NCBI GenBank assembly: GCA_913061275.1
Contig: CAJXSR010000016.1
Span: 1 to 64,000, forward strand
Reading direction: 5' to 3'
Length of the DNA: 64,000 nt
DNA from: an uncultured Paracoccaceae bacterium
Lineage (GTDB): Bacteria > Pseudomonadota > Alphaproteobacteria > Rhodobacterales > Rhodobacteraceae
The position numbers and the translations under genes are program-made. This document shows, piece by piece, positions 7,573-15,826 of the stretch (within the stretch, counting starts at the first letter, position 1; every line of letters begins with the position of its first letter). A model generated the notes under the pieces. It worked only from the letters and a program-made list of their open reading frames with translations. It had not been told where the DNA came from and ran no database searches.

Positions 7573-7818
7573 ATGGATAGCACAACCAGGCTTTTAACCA
7601 AGGCGATGACATGGCAAATTGCTGGGTTCTTCACCATGACACTTATTGGGTTTCTCTTCACGGGATCTGTTACAGCAAGTAGCGGCATCGCCTTTGTTGG
7701 AGCACTGGCTGGTTTTGCTTCATATTTCGTTCACGAAATGGTCTGGTCAAAGGTCTCATGGGGTAAGAGTAATGTCCACGCTGTAGAGAATAAGCGGGCC
7801 TTAGCTGCACTACAGTAA
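7573..7818 (+). CDS. DUF2061 small membrane protein
   Basis: The 81-residue protein has two transmembrane segments (about residues 13-30 and 37-54) and the DUF2061 hallmarks: an N-terminal RLLTKAMTWQ, then FTGSVTASSGIAFVGAL, and HEMVWSKVSWG. Proteins of this family are small inner-membrane proteins of unknown role, sometimes next to assimilatory sulfate genes, which are not present here. GAGGAG sits 10 nt before the ATG. It is divergent from an XRE regulator. Confidence 0.8.
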   Translation: MDSTTRLLTKAMTWQIAGFFTMTLIGFLFTGSVTASSGIAFVGALAGFASYFVHEMVWSKVSWGKSNVHAVENKRALAALQ

Positions 7819-7872
7819 GTTGGTGTCGTGAACCCGTCATTCGCTGTCACACAGAAACTGGTAAAGTGGGCT

Positions 7873-8853
7873 CTAAGCAGACGTTTGTGCATTCAGTTTC
7901 GTGACATATAGTTTATATTCTTCAATCAATTCATCAGGTCCTTCAATCCGAACATTTCCAGCCCAATCAGGGTGGCACAGTTCCCAAAAGAGTTCCTGAT
8001 GACCTCTACACATAAGTATTACCTGTAAACTTCCATCTTTCAACCGTTCTGAAGTTTGAGAACCGTGGAACCTAACGCTTTCGGCTCTATCTGCCACCGA
8101 CGCAGAGAAACGAAGTTTCACTTCTAAAAGCTCATCGCCGTGATAAATCCCAAAGCTTCTCGCTGACCAGCCCTTCAAGTTGAAGTCGTTTGGATACTCA
8201 AACATAACACCAGTTAATTTCGCCTCTTCTATCAGGTTTAAACGGTAAGTAAGAATGCCTCTATCACCCGTTTTTGCTATCAAGTAACCAAACCGACCAA
8301 ATAATATTCCTAATGGCTGCACCCGCCTTAGGGATGCTTTCTTCTTTCTGTTTGACTGGTATGCAATATTTAACTCTTCAAAACCCAGAATGGCCTTTTC
8401 CAAATTACGCATCAGGGTTTCGGAAACAGCACTTCTGGGTCCAACACGCCCCAAATGAGCAGTCCTTTCGATTAGGTTTTCTTGATCAACTGCTATTCTT
8501 GTTGCTGCTGGGCGCTGGGCGGCTAGAAGCTTGGATAATGCTAGACGCACAGTGCGGCTAGGGAGCGTTTCTATCATGGTCTCCAACGTGGAGCGCTCAA
8601 TTGCATCCAATTCGAGTAGGGGCGCTGGTAGCGTTCCTGATAGCTTCCACCGCTTTGTAAGGTGGTGGGGATCTAGATCAACGAAATTCCGTTCGATCTC
8701 GAAACCCATGTCTTTCAAGTTTTCCATCATTCTTTCGACAGTTCGGCGAGATCGTTCTGTCCGTACCATCAGTTCTTGAATCGTTAGGCCAATGGAAGAA
8801 GCTTGTAGTTCAGTAGCCAGCTCCAACATTTCCTGTAACTTGCTTCGTGACAT
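7873..8853 (-). CDS. WYL-domain transcriptional regulator
   Basis: The 326-residue protein has an N-terminal winged HTH (about residues 20-60: LTIQELMVRTERSRRTVERMMENL), then a helical linker and a WYL-type ligand-sensing domain (about 150-215, with NIAYQSNRKKKASLRRVQPLGILFGRFGYLIAKTG). A WCX-like C-terminal extension reads to SLQVILMCRG and ELCHPDWAGNVRIEGP. WYL regulators bind nucleotide or nucleic acid ligands, and several repress mobile defence islands (BrxR, CapW). The gene is divergent from an unknown gene at 8976, and the space between holds an inverted repeat. Confidence 0.82.
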   Translation of the reverse strand: MSRSKLQEMLELATELQASSIGLTIQELMVRTERSRRTVERMMENLKDMGFEIERNFVDLDPHHLTKRWKLSGTLPAPLLELDAIERSTLETMIETLPSRTVRLALSKLLAAQRPAATRIAVDQENLIERTAHLGRVGPRSAVSETLMRNLEKAILGFEELNIAYQSNRKKKASLRRVQPLGILFGRFGYLIAKTGDRGILTYRLNLIEEAKLTGVMFEYPNDFNLKGWSARSFGIYHGDELLEVKLRFSASVADRAESVRFHGSQTSERLKDGSLQVILMCRGHQELFWELCHPDWAGNVRIEGPDELIEEYKLYVTKLNAQTSA

Positions 8854-8896
8854 TTGTTCTTCCTGTTTAGTTGTTTCGATAAATAGATATCTTATA

Positions 8897-8911
8897 CGTC
8901 AACTGGTGACG
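8897..8911. promoter_or_regulatory. Candidate WYL-regulator operator
   Basis: The inverted repeat CGTCA-N5-TGACG lies in the 122-bp intergenic region between the WYL regulator and the divergent gene at 8976. Its placement is right for control of both promoters. Binding is inferred only. Confidence 0.4.
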
Positions 8912-8975
8912 CAATAGATAGGTATGTTGAATTTATCGGCAATCAAGCTGACAACAAAACAATATGGAGATAAAA

Positions 8976-9464
8976 ATGAACAACACTTTTAATGAATTCG
9001 CCAACCAATTTGGAACAACTGAAAAACTGGTTCGGGGCAAACCTGAATATGTTAAGCAAACAGTTGAGGTAATGCGCTTAAATGTAATTGAACGGGCGCA
9101 AGCTGCCTTGCAAATTATCAAGTCCAAGGAAGAAGCAACTTCAAAAAATCCTATGGTTCGTAAAGTTCGCAATGGGTTATCCATCAAAATTGGGTATGGC
9201 GCTAAAAATGAAACCTTGATTACCTTTGGCAAGGATCAAAATGGCAAAGACAAGGTTACGCGGTTTTTCTTTCTTGAAAAGAGAAACGAGGCTATTGCTT
9301 TCCTAGAGGGGACTATATCCTTTTTTGAACAAGGCAAAATGGACGATGTTCTAGAAATCAAGCTTGTAAGTTATCGACTACGTGCGGAAAAAGGTAAAGT
9401 GTCTCGTCGTAAAACTAAAACTAAACTTATTGCAAGTGTGGAGCAAATTCCTAAAGCCGCATAA
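8976..9464 (+). CDS. Unknown 162-residue basic protein
   Basis: The start at ATG 8976 has GGAGA 5 nt upstream; a frame-extending ATG at 8964 overlaps that ribosome binding site. The protein has no signal peptide or membrane segment. It is lysine-rich, with a central beta-looking part (LSIKIGYGAKNETLITFG, about residues 70-87), FFFLEKRNEAIAFLEGTISFFEQGK, and a very basic tail (RRKTKTKLIAS) that suggests nucleic acid contact. The family is not recognised. It is divergent from a WYL regulator and followed by a strong terminator, so it is a single-gene unit. Confidence 0.6.
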   Translation: MNNTFNEFANQFGTTEKLVRGKPEYVKQTVEVMRLNVIERAQAALQIIKSKEEATSKNPMVRKVRNGLSIKIGYGAKNETLITFGKDQNGKDKVTRFFFLEKRNEAIAFLEGTISFFEQGKMDDVLEIKLVSYRLRAEKGKVSRRKTKTKLIASVEQIPKAA

Positions 9465-9501
9465 TACTCACAATATGCTCCCGTTTTAACGCGATGAGCT
9501 T

Positions 9502-9545
9502 CGGAACTTCGTTCCGCGATAGGGCGCTTAAATGCGCCCTTTTCT
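9502..9545 (+). terminator. Rho-independent terminator
   Basis: The main hairpin is AGGGCGC-TTAAAT-GCGCCCT at 9521-9540, followed by TTTTCTT. A smaller hairpin, CGGAAC-TTC-GTTCCG (9502-9516), precedes it. It ends transcription of the 162-residue gene before the convergent integrase gene. Confidence 0.85.
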
Positions 9546-9592
9546 TATTAATTAACTCAATAAGTTTTCTGCATCTTGTTTTGTCTATACGC

Positions 9593-10852
9593 CTATTTTG
9601 AGTTACTCCTGTCGATGACTTGGCTTAATTTGGTGGCAAATTTATCAGGAGTTACGTGTGCATACCATTCTTGGATAACCTGAATAGATGTTCCACCATT
9701 TCTGGCTAACTCGTACAGGGATGCATCCGAGTTGATTAGGCGTTGTTCAAAGTACAAGTGCCTAAGAGAATATAGCGTCCTTCTCTTTTGCTTGCCCGTT
9801 TGTTCAAACTCTAGATCAGCCCATCTAATGAAATTATCCCATTGTGATTTAAAACTAACTATAGGTTTTCCAACAAATGACTTATCTAACTGCGTAGTAC
9901 TTGGATGAATAAAAATATAACCATCATTTTTGTGTAGATGTTTAACACTTTTAACTACCTCTAAATGGTTTTTTAGATGTGGAAGGGCAACAGCATTACG
10001 TTGCTTGTACTCACCATTTTTTTGTTTGGATGTTTCGACTGATAGTAGAACGTATTCATCTCTAACGTATTCAATTCCTGCCCAACGTAAACTAGTCATC
10101 TCCTTACCTGGTCTTATGCCTGAATAATAAATCGTCAAACAATATAGTCTAAATAGCAACCTATAGTCTCTAACATGGCCACCATCGGCATCATGCACAC
10201 TATCAACCCACTCATCTAAAGCTGCAGTGAGTTTTTCAGCTTCCTCTGTTGTGAAAGATGGCCTGTGGTTGTTAACATTTTTGGCCCTGTCAATTATGGG
10301 CATATTTTCTATGAGATTTTCACGTTTAGCATGTTTGAATATGCCTCTAATAACTGCAAAATCTCGATTAATAGTATTTGCAGATACCTTGACGTTTTTA
10401 TCACGCTTCACACCCATATTCCGTCTACTACTGTGATATGATTCAATATCTGACGTTTTTATTTGGTGTAAAAACTTACCAACGAATACTGGATTTAAAC
10501 ACTGCTCAATAATTGTTTTGTGATAATCGTAACTAGCTTGACTACATATATCCATATCCACTCTTTGCTGTAGCCAAGCGATATATCTAGAAGCAGCCGT
10601 TTCCCACCTAACACTGTTAAGAGGTAAGCCACTATGCACCCGATGGTCGGCAGCTTTGTAGTGATCTATTGCAATTCGTTTAGCTTCGTTAAAACTCTTA
10701 GATTTTGTTGAAATGCGAATTCGCCCCTTTCCACTAGCTGTTGTTATCTTGGCCTGCCAAATAGGGTTAAGCTTGCCTCTCACAAGTCGGGTATAAAGAA
10801 CTATATTCCCTTCCCAAATTGAAACTACTTCTGGCTTACCGCGCTCACGCAT
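9593..10852 (-). CDS. int: Tyrosine recombinase (integrase) of the element
   Basis: The 419-residue protein has an N-terminal arm/core-binding part (about residues 15-190, with SAM-like ASRYIAWLQQRVD) and a C-terminal catalytic domain. Active-site residues are visible: Arg247 in GIRPGKE, Lys276 in TSKQKNG, Arg364 in TLYSLRHLY, and the nucleophile Tyr397 in EWYAHVT with His399. The first box II position is Tyr rather than His, and the usual LGH is GTS; both are common in this subfamily. It catalyses integration and excision at the tRNA-Arg site. It lies at the end opposite the intact tRNA, with an arm-type repeat in its promoter region. Confidence 0.93.
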   Translation of the reverse strand: MRERGKPEVVSIWEGNIVLYTRLVRGKLNPIWQAKITTASGKGRIRISTKSKSFNEAKRIAIDHYKAADHRVHSGLPLNSVRWETAASRYIAWLQQRVDMDICSQASYDYHKTIIEQCLNPVFVGKFLHQIKTSDIESYHSSRRNMGVKRDKNVKVSANTINRDFAVIRGIFKHAKRENLIENMPIIDRAKNVNNHRPSFTTEEAEKLTAALDEWVDSVHDADGGHVRDYRLLFRLYCLTIYYSGIRPGKEMTSLRWAGIEYVRDEYVLLSVETSKQKNGEYKQRNAVALPHLKNHLEVVKSVKHLHKNDGYIFIHPSTTQLDKSFVGKPIVSFKSQWDNFIRWADLEFEQTGKQKRRTLYSLRHLYFEQRLINSDASLYELARNGGTSIQVIQEWYAHVTPDKFATKLSQVIDRSNSK

Positions 10853-10883
10853 AAATCAACTCCTTATACAGATGCATATTAGG

Positions 10884-10903
10884 TGTTTGTCAAATGTTTG
10901 CCA
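10884..10903. repeat. Right arm-type repeat, upstream of int
   Basis: This copy is identical to the 20-mer at 100-119. It sits 31 bp upstream of the integrase start codon and about 97 bp inside the right attachment repeat, so it could serve both as an integrase arm site and as an autoregulatory site for int. Confidence 0.6.
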
Positions 10904-11000
10904 AGTAATTTTCTAACACATTGATAATGCTAGGTTGTAATATTATGAAATATAACCATATTTTATGTTAAGTGATTGATATTTGGCTTAGACGTCTAAA

Positions 11001-11041
11001 TTAGGAGGGGGCTGCTCTATCCAGTTGAGCCACAGAGCCAC
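11001..11041. repeat. Right attachment repeat (41 bp, tRNA-Arg 5' half)
   Basis: A perfect copy of 15-55. It contains the acceptor 5' strand, D arm and anticodon loop of tRNA-Arg(CCU), but the sequence on its left does not continue into a tRNA, so it is a truncated duplicate. The core chromosome (ubiB) begins 70 bp beyond it. Confidence 0.92.
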
Positions 11042-11110
11042 AGGTATTGAAAGCCATAAGTTTTGTAATTTGGCAAGTAATCTTTTGGGTAACCAAAATT
11101 TAAAGAGCCA

Positions 11111-12637
11111 TCACAGGTGTGATAATAAATATCCAAAAGCAGTAAACAATGTGGCACCTGTTAGGAATTTCAAAAGTTGAATGCGTTTCAATACTGGCTT
11201 GGGCGCGTGATCTTTTGTATTTTGGGTTAATAGGTTTTCGATAATATCTGGTAACCTAGGCCCGAAGCGCGACAAAACCATAGCGGTTTTGGTAAGGTCG
11301 CGCATCATTGCGCGCGGCCCAAGGTTGTTTTTTATGTAGTTTTCAACTTCGGGTTTGGCCGCTGACCACATGTTTAAGTCAGGGTCAAACGTGCGCGCTA
11401 CCCCTTCAACCACAACCATTGTGCGTTGTAGTAAAATTAATTCGGTACGTGTTTCCATACCAAAGCGTTCGGTCACGTCAAACAGATGTGCTAACAGGCG
11501 CGCCATCGAAACCTGACTGGCACCGTGGCCGAATATCGGTTCACCTACTGCACGCAAGGCTTGCGCAAATTCGTCAACATCCTGATCGGCAGGTACATAG
11601 CCAGCTTCAAAATGCACTTCGGCGACACGACGGTAATCTTTGCGGATAAACCCCATTAGAATTTCGGCGTATGCACGCCGCGTGTATTCATCAATGCGGC
11701 CCATGATGCCAAAATCCAAAGCAATCAGATCGCCGTTTGGGGCAAGTTTCAGGTTTCCTTGGTGCATATCCGCATGAAAGAATCCATCGCGCAAAGCGTG
11801 GCGTAAAAACATGTGAATGATACGAGTACCAAGGGCGCTTAAATCATATCCAGTGGCCTGAAGCTTTTCAATATCACCTAAGGGAATGCCCTCAGCCCAT
11901 TCTAATACCATTACACTGCGGGCTGATTGATCCCACAGGATTTTAGGAACGTGAAAGCCTTCATCTTTTTCTGTATTGGCCTGAAACTCGGAAGCGGCAG
12001 AGGCCTCGGTTCGCAAATCAAGTTCGCCTTTTACGATGCTGTCAAAATGATCTATCACCGCAGTTGGGCGCAGGCGGCGTGAGGCAGGGGAAAGAAACTC
12101 GATAGTTTGAGCCGCAAAATAAAATGCATCTACGTCCTTACGAAATGCCCGTTCAATATTGGGCCGCAAAACTTTGACAGCCACTTCCTGACCTGTTTCG
12201 CGAAGCCGCGCGTGATGAACCTGCGCGATAGAAGCGGCCGCCACAGGTGCGCTGAATTCAGAAAATAATTCATCCGTAGTTTGGCCCAACTCTTTTAGAA
12301 TCTCTGCCTTTGCCAGTTCCATAGAAAACGCTGGCAGGCTGTCTTGTAGCACTTTTAGCTCCATTGCCATTTCTGTGCCAACGACATCAGGGCGTGTTGA
12401 CATCAACTGCCCGAATTTGATGTATGCGGGGCCAAGGGCGGTGATGGCGCGCAACATGGGTGGTTGCGTGACATCCCCTTTTAGGCCCAGCCACTTAAAC
12501 GGCCAACCCAGAATACGCGCGGTGATGCGGACGCTTGGGGGTAGGTCAAGCATTTCCAATACGACCTTCATCGCACCCGTACGTTCAAACGTGGCACCCG
12601 TGCGGATTAATCGCCATATATTATGTGGGCCGCGCAT
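11111..12637 (-). CDS. ubiB: UbiB, kinase-like ubiquinone biosynthesis protein
   Basis: This is a 508-residue ABC1/ADCK/UbiB ATPase needed for ubiquinone synthesis at the inner membrane. The atypical kinase motifs are clear: AYIKFGQLMSTRPD (KxGQ motif), AVKVLRP (ATP Lys), FFHADMHQGNL (catalytic loop) and ALDFGIMG (DFG). A hydrophobic C-terminal anchor follows (LLKFLTGATLFTAFGYLLSHL region). The ATG at 12637 starts 2 nt after the ubiE stop, so ubiE and ubiB form an operon with coupled translation. A longer frame into ubiE is ignored. The truncated tRNA repeat begins 70 bp past its stop. Confidence 0.92.
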   Translation of the reverse strand: MRGPHNIWRLIRTGATFERTGAMKVVLEMLDLPPSVRITARILGWPFKWLGLKGDVTQPPMLRAITALGPAYIKFGQLMSTRPDVVGTEMAMELKVLQDSLPAFSMELAKAEILKELGQTTDELFSEFSAPVAAASIAQVHHARLRETGQEVAVKVLRPNIERAFRKDVDAFYFAAQTIEFLSPASRRLRPTAVIDHFDSIVKGELDLRTEASAASEFQANTEKDEGFHVPKILWDQSARSVMVLEWAEGIPLGDIEKLQATGYDLSALGTRIIHMFLRHALRDGFFHADMHQGNLKLAPNGDLIALDFGIMGRIDEYTRRAYAEILMGFIRKDYRRVAEVHFEAGYVPADQDVDEFAQALRAVGEPIFGHGASQVSMARLLAHLFDVTERFGMETRTELILLQRTMVVVEGVARTFDPDLNMWSAAKPEVENYIKNNLGPRAMMRDLTKTAMVLSRFGPRLPDIIENLLTQNTKDHAPKPVLKRIQLLKFLTGATLFTAFGYLLSHL

Positions 12638-12638
12638 T

Positions 12639-13385
12639 TTAAATCTTCCAGCCAGAGTGCAGACAGGCAATGCCCATCGTCAAGTTACGGTATTTGGCGT
12701 TTTCAAACCCTGCATCTTTGACCATTTGCAGGAATGTATCCTGATCGGGGAATTTGCGGATGCTTTCGACCAGATATTGGTAGCTATCCGCATCATTGGC
12801 GATCAGTTTGCCCAAGGGCGGGATGATGTTGAAAGAGTATTTGTCATATGCCCACTGCATCGCGGGATTGGGGATTTGGCTGAACTCCAGCACCACCAAA
12901 CGCCCGCCCGGTTTTAATACGCGGTACGCTTCATACAGGGCCTCTTGTGGGCGGGTCACGTTTCGGATTCCGAAGGATATCGTGTAAACGTCGAATGTGT
13001 TATCTGCGAATGGTAAGGCCATCGCATCGCCGCAAATCCAGTTTAGACGGTCAGCCAGATCAGAGGCTTCTGCCCGTGTGCGGCCTGCGTCAAGCATACC
13101 TTGGGTCATGTCGAAAACCGTGGCGTGTGCATTTGGTGCGCGTTTCAGGAACCTGAATGATATGTCACCCGTACCACCTGCCACATCCAGTAGTTTTTGG
13201 CCGTCACGCGGTGCCAGCCAATCCATCATCGCCTCTTTCCAGATACGGTGAATGCCCATCGACATGGCATCATTCATTACATCGTATTTAGATGCTACAT
13301 TGGAAAATACGCCGTGCACCATTCCCGCCTTTTCGGCCTCATCAACGGTTTTGAAACCAAAATGTGTTGTGCGATTGTCTGACAT
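12639..13385 (-). CDS. ubiE: UbiE, C-methyltransferase of ubiquinone/menaquinone synthesis
   Basis: The 248-residue SAM-dependent methyltransferase matches the usual UbiE length. It has [32 protein letters not shown] at the N-terminus, motif [13 protein letters not shown] (about residues 65-76), and the UbiE signature [33 protein letters not shown]. It methylates the ubiquinone precursor ring. It is first in the ubiE-ubiB operon and divergent from fpg. Confidence 0.94.
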   Translation of the reverse strand: MSDNRTTHFGFKTVDEAEKAGMVHGVFSNVASKYDVMNDAMSMGIHRIWKEAMMDWLAPRDGQKLLDVAGGTGDISFRFLKRAPNAHATVFDMTQGMLDAGRTRAEASDLADRLNWICGDAMALPFADNTFDVYTISFGIRNVTRPQEALYEAYRVLKPGGRLVVLEFSQIPNPAMQWAYDKYSFNIIPPLGKLIANDADSYQYLVESIRKFPDQDTFLQMVKDAGFENAKYRNLTMGIACLHSGWKI

Positions 13386-13471
13386 CGGTGACTTCCAGCT
13401 TTATTCAATGTGCAATTACGTCATATATAGCGTGTTGTCACCGATATTAAATGCGTCAAAAGGAGCATGCT

Positions 13472-14338
13472 TTGCCTGAACTGCCCGAAGTTGAAACCGT
13501 CCGCAAAGGGCTAGAACCGTATCTGACGGGGCATGTGATCATGCAAGCCGATATTCGCCGCCCTGATCTACGCTGGCCGTTTCCTGAAAACATGGCTGCT
13601 CGGTTGGTTGGCAAACGTGTAGATCGGTTGCGCAGGCGGTCAAAGTATATCCTGTGTGATCTGGATAGCGGCGAAACCTTGTTGATTCATTTGGGCATGT
13701 CGGGGCGGATGACAATTTCAGCACCTGATCAGACCAAGGATATGGTCGAGGATTTCCATCATTTGCACCCTGCATTGGAAAAACACGATCATGTAGTGAT
13801 TGATATGGATAATGGTGCGCGGATTACTTTTAACGATGCGCGTCGTTTCGGGGCGATGGATTTAATGAATACGAAAACTGCTGAACAACACAAGTTGTTG
13901 GCATCATTGGGGCCTGAACCGCTAGGTAATAGTTTTGATGAGGCTTATTTTGTGGCTGCCCTGAAAGGCAAGAGCACCCCGATCAAATCGGCCTTACTAG
14001 ATCAACGCATTGTATCGGGTCTGGGTAATATATATGTGTGTGAAGCTTTGTGGCGCACAGGTATTTCCCCGTTAAATAAAGCAGGGAAGTTATCAAAATC
14101 CCGTACGGCATCACTTGTGCCAGCGATTCGGGCGGTTTTGAATGATGCGATTACCGCGGGCGGTTCTTCTTTAAAGGATTATCGGCAGGCGGATGGTGAG
14201 TTGGGGTATTTCCAGCATAGCTTTGCCACTTATGGTCGCGAAGATGAGCCGTGTAAAACATCCGATTGTAAGGGCCATATTAAGCGGGTTGTACAATCAG
14301 GCCGTTCAAGCTTTTATTGCCCGAAATGTCAGACTTAG
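13472..14338 (+). CDS. mutM: Formamidopyrimidine-DNA glycosylase
   Basis: The 288-residue Fpg/MutM removes 8-oxoguanine and other oxidised purines and nicks the strand. The start must be the TTG at 13472: it gives Met-Pro-Glu-Leu-Pro-Glu-Val, and after Met removal the N-terminal Pro is the catalytic nucleophile. AAGGAG lies 7 nt upstream. An in-frame ATG at 13451 would bury the proline. The catalytic Glu is in PELPE, the H2TH region includes [17 protein letters not shown], and the C-terminal zinc finger has the four cysteines in CKTSDC...FYCPKC. Confidence 0.95.
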   Translation: MPELPEVETVRKGLEPYLTGHVIMQADIRRPDLRWPFPENMAARLVGKRVDRLRRRSKYILCDLDSGETLLIHLGMSGRMTISAPDQTKDMVEDFHHLHPALEKHDHVVIDMDNGARITFNDARRFGAMDLMNTKTAEQHKLLASLGPEPLGNSFDEAYFVAALKGKSTPIKSALLDQRIVSGLGNIYVCEALWRTGISPLNKAGKLSKSRTASLVPAIRAVLNDAITAGGSSLKDYRQADGELGYFQHSFATYGREDEPCKTSDCKGHIKRVVQSGRSSFYCPKCQT

Positions 14339-14353
14339 AGTTAAGGAATGCAA

Positions 14354-15130
14354 ATGACCTATAGCACACTGATCGTTGAGATTAATAATAACGTGGCACT
14401 GGTGCAATTTAACCGCCCCGAAGTGATGAACGCACTAAACGCAGAGCTTCTGGGTGAACTGGGACAGGTGATGACCGACCTAGGTGCCAACCCTAAAGTG
14501 CGTGCCATAGTGTTGACAGGCAATGATAAGGCGTTTGCAGCAGGGGCTGATATTAAGGAAATGCAAGACAATTCATTCGTTGATATGTTTACGAAAGATT
14601 TTTTAACTGATGATATGGATCGTTTCCTGAAGTGTCGAAAACCTATCATTGCCGCCGTATCGGGTTACGCGCTGGGCGGTGGTTGTGAATTGGCAATGAT
14701 GTGTGATTTTATTTTGTGTTCAGAAACTGCCAAGTTCGGCCAGCCAGAGATTAACATAGGCGTTATGGCTGGTTTAGGGGGGACACAACGCCTGACCCGT
14801 ATTGTTGGTAAGTCCAAAGCGATGGAAATGAACCTGACAGGCCGCCTTATGGATGCTGAAGAGGCAGAGCGCTCAGGGCTGGTTAGCCGCATCATTCCCG
14901 CAGAGAATTTGGTGGCCGAAGCACTGAAAACTGCGGGGCAAATTGCTGCAAAATCAAGCATAGCGGTTATGGCCGTTAAAGAATCAGTTAACCGCGCATA
15001 TGAAACGTCTCAATCCGAAGGGTTGCTATATGAACGCAGACTTTTCCACGCTCTTTTTGCCACAGAGGATCAATCTGAAGGTATGGCCGCCTTTGTTGAA
15101 AAAAGATCGGCACAATTTAATGATAAATAA
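14354..15130 (+). CDS. Enoyl-CoA hydratase (crotonase family)
   Basis: The 258-residue protein starts at the ATG 14354 (AAGGA 6 nt upstream; the ATG at 14348 abuts that site). Crotonase motifs are clear: GNDKAFAAGADIKEM (oxyanion hole and CoA pocket), VSGYALGGGCELAMMCD with the first catalytic Glu, and PEINIGVMAGLGGTQRL with the second Glu region. It hydrates trans-2-enoyl-CoA in beta-oxidation. Position between fpg and rpsT is a conserved Rhodobacterales arrangement. Confidence 0.93.
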   Translation: MTYSTLIVEINNNVALVQFNRPEVMNALNAELLGELGQVMTDLGANPKVRAIVLTGNDKAFAAGADIKEMQDNSFVDMFTKDFLTDDMDRFLKCRKPIIAAVSGYALGGGCELAMMCDFILCSETAKFGQPEINIGVMAGLGGTQRLTRIVGKSKAMEMNLTGRLMDAEEAERSGLVSRIIPAENLVAEALKTAGQIAAKSSIAVMAVKESVNRAYETSQSEGLLYERRLFHALFATEDQSEGMAAFVEKRSAQFNDK

Positions 15131-15208
15131 GCGTCTAACACATTGACTCTGATCCATATGAGTTCTAGAAGGCCGCTTCATCGTCAGACACGATAACAGG
15201 ATTTTATC

Positions 15209-15475
15209 ATGGCCAATTCGCCGCAAGCAAAAAAACGTGCTCGTCAAGCCGAGCGTCGCACTGAAGTAAACACAAACCGCCGTTCGCGCATTCGTACCTT
15301 TCTACGTAAAGTAGAAGAAGCGATTGCAGGTGGCGACAAAACTGTTGCAGCAGCTGCATTAAAAGAAGCACAGCCAGAAATCATGCGTGGCGTGACCAAA
15401 GGCATTATGCACAAAAACACAGCAAGCCGTAAAGTATCGCGCTTGTCTGCCCGGGTTAAATCCCTAGGTGCATAA
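15209..15475 (+). CDS. rpsT: 30S ribosomal protein S20
   Basis: The 88-residue basic protein beginning [20 protein letters not shown] has the S20 signature and the usual length. It contains [15 protein letters not shown] and [20 protein letters not shown]. It binds 16S rRNA early in 30S assembly. It is followed by a terminator and lies upstream of the dnaA region. Confidence 0.97.
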   Translation: MANSPQAKKRARQAERRTEVNTNRRSRIRTFLRKVEEAIAGGDKTVAAAALKEAQPEIMRGVTKGIMHKNTASRKVSRLSARVKSLGA

Positions 15476-15499
15476 GCTTTCTTACTGAGAATTAATTAG

Positions 15500-15526
15500 A
15501 ACAGGGTTTTTTGGCCCTGTTTTTTT
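15500..15526 (+). terminator. rpsT terminator
   Basis: A hairpin with arms ACAGGG/CCCTGT (15501-15506 and 15515-15520), extended by A-T pairs, is followed by seven T residues. It sits 25 bp after the rpsT stop. Confidence 0.8.
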
Positions 15527-15606
15527 ATGTCAAAATGAATGTTCTATTTTTGGACACCTTGTTTGACAAATTAAGGCATATTAATGTCATAGCCTCTGGT
15601 CAAAGG

Positions 15607-15809
15607 GATTCTCTTACTTTGACACTTCAAAATGTACCAGTTTTGCGCCCTGCTTTATTCTTAACGCAGGGTAAAGCCGTTTCTTCATATAATCTATATA
15701 AAACAGCAAGTTAAGCACATTTAAGAGATTCGAATAAACTAATTTTGAGTCAATAGAGAAGATTCATTGAAACCTCTTAGCAGTGCTTGGTATCGTCTGT
15801 AGGTGAATC
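15607..15809. promoter_or_regulatory. GANTC cluster in the dnaA-side promoter region
   Basis: The 15527-15826 stretch has no supported gene. It contains five GANTC sites, at 15607-15611, 15727-15731, 15747-15751, 15761-15765 and 15805-15809. GANTC is the target of the CcrM methyltransferase of alphaproteobacteria, whose methylation state tunes dnaA transcription in Caulobacter. An AT-rich block at 15680-15760 is a likely promoter. No match to the DnaA box TTATCCACA was seen. Confidence 0.5.
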
Positions 15810-15826
15810 ACACATTGGGGGATGAG

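Larger units (their letters stand above)
15..11041. mobile_element. Integrative element in tRNA-Arg(CCU), about 11 kb
   Basis: The segment is bounded by a perfect 41-bp direct repeat that matches the 5' half of a tRNA-Arg(CCU) gene. A tyrosine integrase gene (9593-10852) lies next to the right repeat, and identical 20-bp arm-type repeats sit inside both ends. The content is accessory, AT-rich and full of small or unrecognised ORFs, unlike the core genes that start at ubiB. A serine recombinase, a possible HUH-type protein and a pseudogene support a mobile and partly decaying element. No conjugation genes, capsid genes or recognisable defence system are seen, so it is best called an integrative element of unknown transfer mode, perhaps a satellite or mobilizable island. 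Confidence 0.88.

Noticed and set aside
1-11041. Prophage
   Set aside because: No capsid, terminase, tail or lysis genes are recognisable, only an integrase, small ORFs and regulators.
15511-15714. 67-codon frame after rpsT
   Set aside because: It starts inside the rpsT terminator, has no ribosome binding site, and the composition is not protein-like.
15527-15826. A chromosomal origin (oriC) with DnaA boxes next to dnaA
   Set aside because: No TTATCCACA or close match was found in this stretch or in 17660-17798.
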